Assembly: GCA_946699065.1 (NCBI GenBank) | Contig: CAMPDV010001762.1 | Coordinates: 31,501 to 95,500 of the forward strand | From: Loxodes magnus | Lineage: Eukaryota; Ciliophora; Karyorelictea; Loxodida; Loxodidae | DNA length: 64,000 nt | Reading direction: 5' to 3' | In this document: piece after piece, positions 50,885 to 63,349 of the stretch | Layout: the number at the start of each line of letters is the position of its first letter | Numbering within the stretch: position 1 is the first letter of the stretch | Translations under genes and position numbers: made by a program | The notes under the pieces: generated by a model | The model's database searches: none | What the model was told of the DNA's origin: nothing | Seen by the model: the letters and a program-made list of their open reading frames with translations, nothing else

Positions 50885-51105
50885 ATTCATTATTTCAAGG
50901 ACATTTAGCAGGAGAAATTCTTATAATCTATATGTATTATCAAATTATTTTCAGGATTGTCTACAAAACCTTATAAAAGGGTGTTGAAATCTCCCGTCAG
51001 TATATGTTGATTCTCATCAAACTTATTTAGCAATGTGCCAAGAAGTTCATAAGCTTAATCTTTGATATCTTAATTTAAAAACTATTGTTAAAAATTTGTA
51101 TATCT
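50885..51105 (-). pseudogene. LINE endonuclease fragment
   Basis: On the minus strand, YELLGTLLNKF followed by QHILTGDFNTLLQGFVDN (GDFNT box near 50985) resembles the endonuclease at 47803 but differs from it. It stops at the inverted-repeat boundary near 51118, so it is a relic cut by or adjoining the rearrangement. Confidence 0.6.
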
Positions 51106-52372
51106 ATCAAAACTCTAACCCTTTTTTTTAAATTATCCATCCCGAAAATCTTCTGTAGTGTAAGACTCAGAACTAAAAAATAAAAATAATTGTTCACAAT
51201 TTCATTCTTTACTTTCTTTTCTCTCCTTTTTAATTGAGATCCTGTTCAATTAAGTAAATTCTTATAAAATTAAAAAATTTTATCACTAGTTTTTTCATTT
51301 ACTCGAAAAGAAATTCAAATTTTAAAAATTTTACATCTAAGTAAAAAAGCATTTTTATCAAAAACATAAACAATAACTTTTGTTTTTTATCATTTCAAAA
51401 AAATTAAACTTATCAAAATTTTTTTATTGAAATAAAAAAGCAACAAAAAATTTGCTAACATTTTTCAAATAAAAAGATTTTTCCTTAAAACAAAAATAAG
51501 TTTTTTCATTTTTACAAAATACCATTTTAACAAAAAAGATTTACAAATTCTAATTATACTAAAAATTTTTTTAAATTCCTATTTTTTTCAAAAATCTTTT
51601 ATATTTGGAATTTTTTTCGAAATTTTATTCCCTTTTAACTTTTTTCATCCCGAAATCAAAAAATTTATTCCGTGTCGAAAATTTTTGGTAGTGCAAAACG
51701 CTGAGCAAAAAACAAATTTTTCATTTTCATAACTTTATGCTCTTAAATTGAAAGATAAAAAATTAACATCAGAAAAATTAATTTTCCAATCGGAAACATA
51801 AAATTCAAAATTTTATACTAATAATAAATAATAATAATAGTTAATAAAAATTAATAATAATTAATAATCAATAATAAATATCAACCATAAAAAATAAAAT
51901 CATAAAAAACAAAATTTAATTTAAAATAAAATACTTAATTAAATTTTTAATTAATAATCAAGATTATAAACTAACATTAAACTTATAAATAATATTTTAA
52001 TTACTTCACAAAAAATCTAAAATTTATACTCAACTTGAAATTTTTACAAAATCTAAAAATTAATCCATAAAATTTTATAGAATAAAATTAAACTTAAACT
52101 TATTTTACGTCTTCATTTAACAGAATTATATTTAAAATATTTTTAAAAATTACCACTTTAAATCAACATACCTCACTAATTTCAATAACCTATATTACTC
52201 AACCTTTTTTTAAACCAAGAATATTTAAGAATATAACAAATTTTAAATAAATATATAAAGCAAACACTTCATATAACAAAAAACATAGTTATCATTAAAC
52301 ATTCATTTAAATGAATAACCAATATCTTATATCTTTAATTGTAAAATTTAATTAAGTAAAATAGCAAGTTAC

Positions 52373-53457
52373 TCAACTCGAAACTTTCCACTTTCTAATT
52401 TTCCTGTCCTCAGCTCCCGATACCAACCATCTATTGTCAACACTCAATGCTATTGAATTTATTCCATTTTTATGCCCTTACAAAGTCTATATACACTAAC
52501 CCTTATCAAAATTCCAGATCTTGATTGTTCTGTCACCAGAACCAGAAAATATAACACTTGAATCAACACTTAACTGAATACTTGATACACCACCTACATG
52601 ACCTTAAAAAGTACAAATACACTAACCACAAGAAAAGTCCCATATCTTAATATTCCTGTCATAAGAACCCGATATTATATACCTATTATCCTTAGACACT
52701 ATCACCGATAAAACAGAACTTGAATGCCCAGTAAGATTTCGCACAAGCTGACCAGTCTAGAAATCCCAAATCTTTATATTTGCATCCCAAGATCCCGATA
52801 TAATATATCTAGAGTCATAGGAGATTACTACCGATATAACTATAGAAGTATGTCCCGACAAAGTTCTTTGGAGAGCACCATTGTGGAAATTTCAGATCTT
52901 TATAGTTTTGTCTTCAGATCCTGATACAATATAGCTAGAGTCTGGGTAGATTACTACCGAGTAAACTGTAGAAGTATGTCCTGTTAAAGTTCTTATGAGA
53001 ACACCAGTCTATAAGTTTCAGATCTTTATGGTATTATCAGAAGATCCTGATACGATATAGCTAGAGTCAGGGGAGATACTACCAATCAAATAGTAGAAGT
53101 ATGTCCCATTATAGATCTTAGGAGAGTACCTGTCTGGAAATTCCAGATCTTTATCGAATTTTCAGGGTTGTACGAACCTGATACAATTCAATTCAGGTCC
53201 CTTGATATAGCTACCGAGTAAACATGTGATGTGTGACCAGTAAGGATTTAGTCTAAAAAATATTAAAGAAATACCTTTACTTTAGTCATAACTGATCTTG
53301 TTTATTAACTTTTAGTAACATAAGTTAGGCAGAATTTCATACTTAAAATGAAGTAGAGATACTTTCCCTAAAATGTGGCTTCTCGCTCTTAAGAGTTTTC
53401 TTAAAAAAATACTTTTAGTAAATTGCTTTTCTTTTTCTCCATTTATTTTTTCTCCAT
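52373..53457 (-). pseudogene. WD40 propeller gene copy 4, frameshifted
   Basis: It is homologous to copies 1-3 along its whole length, including the 22-nt intron (53253-53274) and the terminal TGA (52373-52375). One A is missing in an A-run just after the second ATG (near 53435), and one base is missing near 53077 in an early WD repeat (GTAGTA-TCTCCC in place of GTAGTAATCTCC). Both shift the frame, so an intact propeller cannot be made. Other repeats keep the consensus, so inactivation looks recent. Sequencing error in homopolymers is the alternative for the first shift. Confidence 0.7.
53253..53274 (-). other. 22-nt intron in WD40 copy 4
   Basis: The GT...AG boundaries and length are kept although the gene is frameshifted. 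Confidence 0.7.
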
Positions 53458-56400
53458 TTTAATTTTATAACTTACTTCAATAACTATTTAATTAAAATAA
53501 CTCAATAAATTTTACTTACTTAATTTAAATACAATTAAACAATTAAATTATTTATTAAGCATACTTATAAATATCTTATTTCTTAAACATTGATTTTTCT
53601 ATTTTTGTCTTAAAACAAGATAAGATATTAAACTAATAATGTACAAACTTTTAGAATTTTAATTATTTTATTTCTTTTTACTTTTAATAAAAGGATAGAT
53701 TATTATATCACAAATTTTATAACGAAGAATTATATCCTTATTATAATAACTTTAATATGCATTTATTAGTTACTACTTATTTGTGCTTTAAATAAAAGAC
53801 TCTTAATAAGAAAACCTTATTTCGTTGTAGACCCTTTTTAATGATAAATAAAATATTACAATTTTTTGTAAATATACTGTTATTAATTATTGTTTTTCAC
53901 TTACATTTAATCAAAAAATTATTTACTTAAGCTTTTTACTAATTAAAAAAAATGAATAAAATAAGTTTCTTATTAATTAGTTTGAATAGATATTAAGAAA
54001 CATTAAATTATTTAAAACAAAGTATTTTTAGAATTTATAAGATAAACTCTTTTATTTATCCACTTTCTTACTACTATTTCATTAAAACTTTTTATTTATA
54101 AAGATATCTCTTAAAATAATAAACTAATATAATTTATTTTAATGTTGATTCTAAGCAAAATATATAATGTAATAAATAAATTTAGATAACTTTCTCTTTT
54201 TATAGCAAACTAATATTATATTTATTATTTATGTTATTTTTGGAATTATCATTCAAATTAATAATACCTAAATTATTTTACTTTACATTACACTTACTTC
54301 TTTTCTATTATTCTATACAAATAGAAATTATATTGCTACCACTATTAATACTCTCTTTATTAAAATTACTTGTTTGATATAAATAAAATTATAAACTTTT
54401 TATGAAAGAAAGCATATTTTTAATATCTTCTATTACTATTTTCTGAATTAATAGAAAGATTAAACTTAACATAATATATTTCTTTGTAGTATGAGATAAT
54501 ATAATTATTAGATTAGCAATATAAGTTATTTAAAATTAATCTAACAGATTATTATTTACTCTTAATACATTTTATTAATCTACTATTATTCTATATCTTT
54601 CTGTTCCTAATCAACAATTCTACATGTTTTGCTTTATAGTGTATCACCATTTATTAATCTTATTACAAAAGATTTAAACTTAAAAAGATTATATAGATAG
54701 TTATAGAATTATTTGAAACTTAGGCATTAAAATGAGCTAGATTTTTAGATTATTTATAATTTTCCTAATTTAAATTATATTTATATATTCCTTTTTATTA
54801 ACTATATTTTGTAATTAACTTTTATTTGGAAAACTGACAAAAAGATACATTTTGTAAAATATTTAGTCTTAATTTATCTAAGTTTATTTTAGTGAGTATA
54901 AGAGTATATTAAATTTAAATTATTAATGATACTAGTTCTATAAAACATTTAGGTAATTATATGTACTAAAATAAATAGTAAAGAGAAAACATTATTCTTT
55001 TATATAATTAAATAAAGAAAAGCTAATTTAAATTTTCAATAGAGTCAATTATTCCTTTATCTAAAATCCTCTATTTATCTTAAAATCAAATGTTTAATAT
55101 ATTATAGCCTCCTTTATTAACTCATTTAGTAATATTAATTCATAAAAACTTATAAGAAAATTCCTTTTTACTTTAACTGTACTTGCAAATATTCTAAGTA
55201 CTTTAACTAGTTAAAGATAGGTTTAATTAGAGTCTAATAAGAAATTTTCTTATCCTCTAGATAAAATATTTAATAAAGCTGTGATTGCATTTCTTATTAA
55301 TGAAGAATAATATTTTAAATTAAAATAAGGAAAATTAATATTTTTCTTTTTGTTTAATAAAAAGTTAAAATAATTTATTATATGAAATCTCTTAATATTT
55401 TATAAAAAACCAAAGTAAATGCAAAAACATTAATTAAATATAATTTAAAAATATTAAGAAAATTTATAATTCTAAATGATATTATAAATAAATATTTTAA
55501 ATATTTTATTAATTTTTAGATAAAACATATAATAAATTATGTAATCTCTATTTTAACTTAGAAATGTATTAAATATTTTTAAAAGTTAAATTAAAAATTA
55601 TAAGGAAAACTTAAGAAATTAAATTTTTCTATAAAAAATGAATATAAAATTTACTAATTATTTAATTGACGCTATCAGTTTTATTAAATTATTTAAAAAT
55701 ATTACTAAAAGAAAAAAATAAAGTATAAATTAATTAATTTAAAAAATTAAAAAAAATTATATTTCTAAATTTTATATTTAACAATATTTGTGATAAAGAT
55801 AAATATTAAAGAATATTAAAAATTTTACAAATCTAGCATTGATTGACTTTTTAAATAAAGAAATTCAACAAAAAATATAAAAAAATTAAAAATGTTAAAA
55901 ATGCTAAAAAATTATCTAACTCTCAGATTTTTATAATCAGCCTATTTGAAGATAGTTTATTTTTACTATTTTTCATAAATTATGGATGTATATATGGTAA
56001 AAATACTAATTATTTTACTAATCTAAAATTTTAACTTCAGCTTAAATGAAAACTTTTAAATATTGGAATAAATAAGTAAACAAATTATTTAACTTTTTAT
56101 TTTCTATACTTAATATGAAATCCCGTAAAATTTTTTAAAAATAATTTGATCCATATCAATATTAAGATTCTAACTTTAAATATTAAGTAAAGTAACAAAA
56201 TTAATTAAAATTTTGAATTAAAAAAATATTTATTTTTTATTTTATTGATTAAAATATACCTATAAATTAAAAAAATATGAGCAAAGACCATTTTCTATTA
56301 AAAGAAGATTTAAAGTTTATTTAAGAACAATAGAAATACAAATAAAATAAGATTAAATTTGTTGATAAATTTCTAATTAAAAAAATAAATTATAAATGAT

Positions 56401-57395
56401 AGTAAATTTGAATATCATTCTTGATTATTTAAAATTTAATATTATTTAAATATTTTGAATCTAAAACTAAATTTTTTTGTTATTAAATTTTATAAAACTT
56501 ACTCATTTATAATTACAAATTATAAGCTAAAATAATATTATTATAATAATAGTATTTATAATTTATTTACGTATCTTATATTTATTATATTTATTATTTT
56601 TATAAATTTAATTTCATAGAAAAATAATTAATAATAACTAGTATTTAATAATTAATGCAATTGTTTCTAATTTAAAATTAAAATCAAAGTTGTCTAATTA
56701 TAGAGAAATTGGAAAATGCTATTTTTTACTTAAAATAGATAATTAAAATTACATAAGAAAAAATTATTTATTTATAAAATAAATTATATCAATAGAGTAT
56801 AAATCCCTTCTTATTTTTAGTTTCAAATATCCCTTTCTATTAAAAATCATTTTTTAAACATTTTCTACGAAACTAATTGCAAAGGTATCTTTTGTAATCA
56901 GATAAAAACTCTATCAAGTTGATAAGTAATATTTATACTTTTATCGAAGAGAATTTTTTTCTAATTATATTATAGCAAGTGGTTATCATACTTTCAAATA
57001 TATATAAAAATTAAAATATAAATGAAACTAGCATTTTAAAGCCTTTGCATTATAAAAAAATGTGTTTTATAGATAGTAAATTTAAACAAGAAATTATAAA
57101 GTAAATAAATAATATAATAAATAATTTTACATCATGGATGGATTCTTTTTATCTATTATAAAAATATTTAATTTCTTATTATATATAAAATAATATATTT
57201 TTATATTTTACAAAATAATTTTAATTAATTTTTCATTAAACTTTAGCAAAATCTTTATAAATTAAAAAATATTTAGATATAAAATTTAAAATATTTAATT
57301 TGTAAAATTATTAAAAATGTAATAAAACTATAATATTATTTTAAGCTATAATTAGAAATTAAAGAAAGTATAAAATTTATGTATCCTATTTGAAA

Positions 57396-58558
57396 ATAAT
57401 AGTTACTTGTTACTTAATTTTAAACTAGAATTTACAATAACTGCTAATTTTTTATTATTATAATTATCTATATTATAAAATAAATATAAATTATATTAGC
57501 TTTATTATATTAATAAAAATACAAAAAAATGAGTGAGGAATAAAGTAAATCTTAGTATTAAAAAAGAAGATATTAATAAGATTTAAATTATTATATTTAA
57601 TTAATTTTAATTTTATATTACTTTATTATAGTATAAATATATAAAATACATTCTTTTTACCATGAAAGATAATTAACTTTAATTTTTAACTATATGCAAT
57701 ATATCACAAATATTATATATATATACACTTTATATTCATAAACAAAAATAATTTATTTAAAAATTATAGTTTATAAATGTTATAATACTTTATCACTTTT
57801 AATTATATTATATTTAAAATACAATGTTTCATAGATTAAATGGAATGTAAATTTAATAATCATTAGTATAATTTGCCTTTTTATTTAAAAGTAAAAGTTT
57901 ATTTGTTAGTTTAATTATTTACCCTCCTAACTGTTTTACCTGTCTTATAGTTAATCTTGCAACTTATTTCTTTCTCCAGATTTATTTAAAGTTTAATGAA
58001 AGAAAAAATAAATATGCTAATATATAAAAATTATTTGATTATTATGCTAAAACATAGATACTTAGCCTAGAAATAATATATTGCTTTATATTATATGATA
58101 ATTAAATTCTAGTCAGATTTAATTAATTTTACATTTAAAAAATTAACCTTTTTTAATTTAGAATCATAAATTAATAATTAAAAATCTTTATAGCTTTATA
58201 ATATTAGCAATTTGCTATAAAGTTGTAATGTATTTATATAAAATGTAGATTTTAGTTAAAAAATTATAAATTAAAATAAAAGATAAAAGACTAATTCTGA
58301 TTAATTAGTTATCTATCTTGTTATTAATTAAACTACTAATAAAAACATATTAATAGAACTAGTAACTTTCTTATAAATTATTATATTTATATAATAATTC
58401 TATAATTTTAAACCGCAATTTATAATATCTTTCGAACAAATAAAGTAATTAAATATTATATTATAAATGATTTAAATATAATATCAAATAATAAAAATAC
58501 TTTTATAAATATTAAAAGTAAATATTAATATTTTTCAGTTTTTTATTATTTTAAATGC
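57396..58558. other. A+T-rich interval without supported gene
   Basis: No motif or coherent frame was seen on either strand. Confidence 0.45.
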
Positions 58559-59491
58559 TCACTAGCTTTATTTTATTATTTTCTTTATTTATTCTATCAT
58601 CTTGTTAAAAGACTTAAGTTATCTTTTTTTATATTTTAATTAATTATCTCTACTTTTTAAGATAAGAGAACTTTGAGTGATATATCTTAACTAAATATAT
58701 TTATTAAAATTAAGTAAAATAGAACTTAATTTTTTTAAACAAATTTGAAAATTTAATTTTTTTGATTTTGCAAAAATGAATTTAATCCTTTCCTCTTCTA
58801 ATTACTTATTTGCTCAATTTAACCTGTATTTTCGACTAGGATTAATAGTTCATTTTTGAGATTATAGGCAGATTTGACTGACAATTCGCTTATTTAAAAT
58901 TTCTTATTATTTTTTATATAAAAAAATCTCACAATTTTTGTTCAAATAAGTCAAAAATTTTAAATTTATATCCTAAGACAGTCATAACATCAATTTCACT
59001 TTCTTATCCTCAAAATTATTGTGATTTAATTTATCTTTCTTATCCATCTCTGATAACAATCTAATTTACCGAATTTATTTATTTACATCAAAATTGATCT
59101 TCATTCAAGCTTTGCTTAATTCTAAAAAAGATAATTTCAATGAGAACTAAGATATAAATAACTTATTATGATCTAAGTAATCATTATCCTCAAGAACTTC
59201 CTTCATTTACTATTTTAAATATTTTTCTACTTTCATTAAGCAATTATATTTTTAAGTTTGAGCTAGTATACTACTCAAGAAATATGAATAATAAAACATA
59301 AAAATATCTGTAAGCTGCTTCAAAACTTGCACAGTCTTTTCTGCTTATAAAATATTTCGATTATGGAAAGAATTAGTATTATGATGTATTAGTGACTATA
59401 GCAATTTATTATTAAATAACAAAAAATTTGATTCATTTTGCCTTATAATAGCATCTGGATTGAAAAACAAAGGCTTTTTTTTCAAATCCAT
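58559..59491 (-). CDS. Hypothetical 310-residue protein
   Basis: One uninterrupted frame runs from ATG 59491 to TGA 58561-58559. The sequence is mostly helical and charged (QMKEVLEDNDYLDHNKLF, LLSEMDKKDKLNHNNFEDKK), with no membrane segment. Four internal TGA codons read as Trp (KAWMK, MLWLS, QKWTI, LNWAN). The N-terminal 60 residues are Asn/Leu-rich. It is the longest single-frame non-WD40 candidate gene here without retroelement features. No family is recognised. An upstream part on the same strand (59500-59720) also looks weakly coding. Confidence 0.5.
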
Positions 59492-59759
59492 GAGATCAAC
59501 TTATCTTATTTAAAATGTAAGGTTAAATCTCTAGAAATTGACCTCTAAAGGAAAAATTTGTCTAACTTATTTCTACCTTTCTTCAAATTGAAAATGCAAG
59601 AAATAAACTTTAGGCAGGAAATCTAATAGAACGGCATTCTATTTTGCAATAAATCGGTTTTAATGCAATTAAGTGCCTATTTAGGTAAAAAACTCTATGA
59701 TATCTTATCAGACTAAATTAAATTAAATTAAATTAAAAATAATATAGTTTGCTTAATAG
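59492..59759. other. Intergenic region with short AAATT repeat
   Basis: A tandem TAAAT/AAATT run lies at 59713-59735. It may mark the 3' end of LINE D, whose C-terminal frame reads toward it. Confidence 0.4.
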
Positions 59760-59899
59760 CTTTTAAGTTTTAAGTCTAAACTCAATACACTTCTACTTTT
59801 AAGTACTCTTGAAAATGTTGTAGTATTTCTTCTTGTCTCATTAAGATTAGATTTACTTGTCTTATTTTCATTAAGTTTTAGAAAGAATATATTTGTTTT

Positions 59900-62800
59900 C
59901 ATGTTTATTTTATTCTGCTTCATGTAGATTTTATTATTCTATCAATTTGATTCATATAGTCTTTTTTGGAAAATATTTAATTTATTATGTTTTAATTATA
60001 TTCTAAGAGCTCTTGTTCTATATTTTCATAAATATTTGCTTAGTTTATATTATTTTACGCTTTATTTTTGCTTTTAATAATTTTATCTATTTAGGTTTTA
60101 ATATTATCTATAGTTGTTTGGTAGTATTTACATTTGAATATGTGTTAGAATGTCTCTTTTTCTTGACATAAGCATTAATCATATTCTTAAGGAATATGTC
60201 TTTCTTGAAGATCACTTCTAAAAAAAGTAGTTAGGTTCTCAGTCTGAATATTAATTTTGATGGTTGCATTTTCTCTTTGTTCAATAAAAAGTAGGTTATA
60301 ATTGGAATTTTTCTACATTTTTGAATTACTTTGTTATAATTTTTGCTGTGATCATTTCTTTTTTTCTTTTTTTTGTTGTTTTTGTTATTCTCTAAATTGT
60401 TTAATTAAAAAATTGTTCTTTAATTTTTACATCAATTTTTTTATCGAATTACATCATATTTAGTTTTTATAAAGCTTTTAAATCTATTTTAAATTTCTTT
60501 TACATTTTTTTAATTTATTTCTGTTATTAAGTCTTATTTTTTTAACTTATTTAGAATAATTGGATAAACTTTTCATCTTTATTCTTAGATTATTACTATT
60601 GATTATATAAGTCATTTAGTTTTCTATAAAATTTAAAATATCTTTTTGCAGTTATTTATTCAAATCCAAGTCAGTTAAAATCTATGTGTTGTAACTCATT
60701 TCAGGATGCTTATGGCATTTTCATATATTATCTTATAATTTATCGTTAACTTACATGTATTTAATTTTTCACCTTTGTTATTCCAGTTTGTATACTATAT
60801 GGAATTATTTCAGCACCATATTCTAATTTAGGTAGAATAAATAATCTGAATAAATTTTTGAAATTAATTGGGATCGTCTTATTAAATCTGCTGTAAAATT
60901 TCTATTAAAATAAGTACTTGGCCTACTAATATTTATTTTATACTTTTTGTATATGTGTGATTAATTAATTATTCTAATCAATTGTGAATCCTAAATATTC
61001 AACAGTTTTCTTTTATTAAATTAGCTTCCCTTATATTTTCAAATCTAATTTTTTTTAGTTCTCTTATTTTCTCTTTACTAATATTAATGCATTCGGTTTT
61101 TATTAAGTTTATTTTTAATTTTATTATATTGAATATTCTTTAAGTTTGATCTATTAATTATTACATTCTTTAAGCGTTGTTGGAGACTAATAATAAATCG
61201 TCAGCTCATGCTAATTTTGAGTATTATGTATTTCCTATCTTGTATCCTAATTTATTATATTATTCTAAGTATTACATAGCAATATCATAATAAATTATGG
61301 CTAGTATAGGTCTGATGAGCTTCCTTAAAGTATACCATTTTTGTAGTCTATTTTTCTAGTGATTTAGTCTTCTAGTTAAAAGTGTATTTGTACTTGAGAA
61401 TATATGTTTTTCAATGTTTTTATTAAGTTTATCGGCTATTTTAAATCTTTCTAGTTATTTAAAAAGTAAATAGTGATTTATAGAATCAAACATTTTCTCA
61501 ATATCAATCAAGGTAAAAATCAACGATTCATTTTCTTCCTTTTTTTTCTTACTTTCTTAATAATGATTCATTATCTATTATATTTGTCATATATTTATTG
61601 TAGTTTGCATTTTCTTTATGAATCCTTTTTAGTCTTTATTAATTTGGTTTTACTCAATTACATCTTTATATATATGGTTTGATATTATCTTGTCGAATAT
61701 TTTTTAGATTGTATTTATAATTGCTATTGGTCTATAATTTTTTCAATCATATTTGGAATCTTTTTTATGGATCATTATTGTTTTAACTTTATTTAGTTCG
61801 GCAGGGATTAATTAATCGCGTTAGCAGTTTTGATAGAATTTTGTTAAAATTTTTCAAAGTTCATGTCCTGCATATTTAATTAATTCATTTGGTATTTAAT
61901 CAAAACCTGCAGCTTTATTATTTGGGAGGTATCTTATTATATCAGCAACTTCTTAGTATATTATTTTACTCCATGATTATGCTATTTTTTATTAAAGAAT
62001 TTTATTTTGTTTGTAGATTTCATCTATTTTTATTACTTCTTTAAGTATTTCTTATTGATTAGTATCTTTATATTAGTTTAATACACTTTCTCAATTTTTA
62101 ATAAATTATTCTGTCTAATTTGAATTGAGATTCATATTTAGAGCTTTTTTAGGATTGAAAATTTTATTTGCTTGCTTAGCCATTTCCTGGTTATTACCGT
62201 TCAAATTTATTTATTTTTATCCATTTATATTTTTACACATGGCATTCTTCATTTTTACGAATTTTTTCTTTTACCTTTTTGCCTCTAATTTCATTTAGAT
62301 GACTTCATCATTCATACGGTTAAATTAGTTTAATTTATTTATATATTATATTCTTCGCATTTCTGGCTTTATTCATTTATATCACTACAGATGAAGGCAG
62401 TTTTGGCTGATTTTACTGTCTTTGATCAAGTATCTCAAGAGCTGCAATGTGGATTAAATTTTTAATAAATCTGTATTATAACGATAAATTCAAATTTTAT
62501 ATATTATTTTCAAAAAAATCATAAGCACCAAGGAATTAGTTTTTATATAATTATAGTTTTTCTTAGTCTTACAGTTTATTTAGATTATATATCATTCTTA
62601 TTTACTAATTTTCTGCATTTAAATTAACCGTCATTTATTTTAGCATTATATTCAGTACTAAGAGATAATGGTCAGTATTAACTCCTGTTTCTTTATCTAC
62701 TGTGAATATGTATTTTGTTGATTACTCTAAGTTCTAGTCTAAGAAGATATAGTCAATGATTTATTGTCTTTTGTTTTATTTTATTTAATGTGTGGGAATT

Positions 62801-63349
62801 TATTTTTAATTTGTATCTATGAGTTCATTAGCTTATGTAAAATTAAATAATTAGAGATCTGTATCTGTTTAATTATCATAATTATATAGGTGCGCATTAA
62901 AGTCTCCAGCAATAATGAAATGTTTATTCTAATTTTATTATATTATTTTTTCCTATGTTTAAGTAACAATCATTTATGAACTGTTGAGTATAATTACTAG
63001 TGGGAAGATAAACATTTATTATTATAATTTCATCCAAAATAAATGCTTAGATCCTATTAAAATTTTCCTCAAGTAATATTTCTTGAACGTCTAGTTCCTT
63101 TTTAAAGAAAGAAATTAAACCTGCTTTTTAAGTAAGACCTGGCAAGAAGAATTAATTAAAAGATTTATGTAGGGTTTTTGGTTCTTTTTTAATAAAAGTT
63201 TCTTATAATAGAATAATGTTGAGATTATGTTTCTTAATTAATTCAAATATTATTTCTTTTTTGTCGAAATATCCTCCACCTATATTAAACGATCCTATTT
63301 TTAAAATTTTTTCTTTTCTTTAAATCATTTTTAAATTTTCTCTGAACAT
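59900..63349 (-). pseudogene. LINE D endonuclease-reverse transcriptase polyprotein
   Basis: From ATG 63349: endonuclease with ILKIGSFNIGGG, LLQETFIKKE, VYLPTSN, AGDFNAHLY (62893-62910), IDYIFLDQ and NTDHYLLV (near 62670). RT: LPNNKAAGFDQIPNELIKY (near 61900), DWKNYRPIAIIN (near 61730), LIDIEKMFDSINH (near 61480), ILAIIYYDIAMQYLEQY, LAWADDLLLVSNN (61195-61220, Trp from TGA). C-terminus: CLCQEKETFQHIFKC (60130-60174). The GDFNA box is one base out of frame with the upstream endonuclease, and near 61310-61350 two compensating indels scramble about 12 residues around the GSSxGP loop, so the copy is probably inactive. It uses TGA at several Trp positions. Insertion by target-primed reverse transcription is the family's mechanism. 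Confidence 0.75.

Larger units (their letters stand above)
51118..57395. repeat. Right arm of the 6.2-kb inverted repeat
   Basis: It is the inverted counterpart of 32900-39125 and carries WD40 copy 4 on the minus strand. The paired motifs lie at 51141-51174 and 51668-51707. 54670-57395 holds no supported gene. Confidence 0.8.

Noticed and set aside
52724..52924. 66-residue plus-strand open frame
   Set aside because: It is the antisense shadow of WD repeats in copy 4.
61473..61682. Hydrophobic 69-residue plus-strand frame
   Set aside because: It is antisense to the reverse-transcriptase palm of LINE D.
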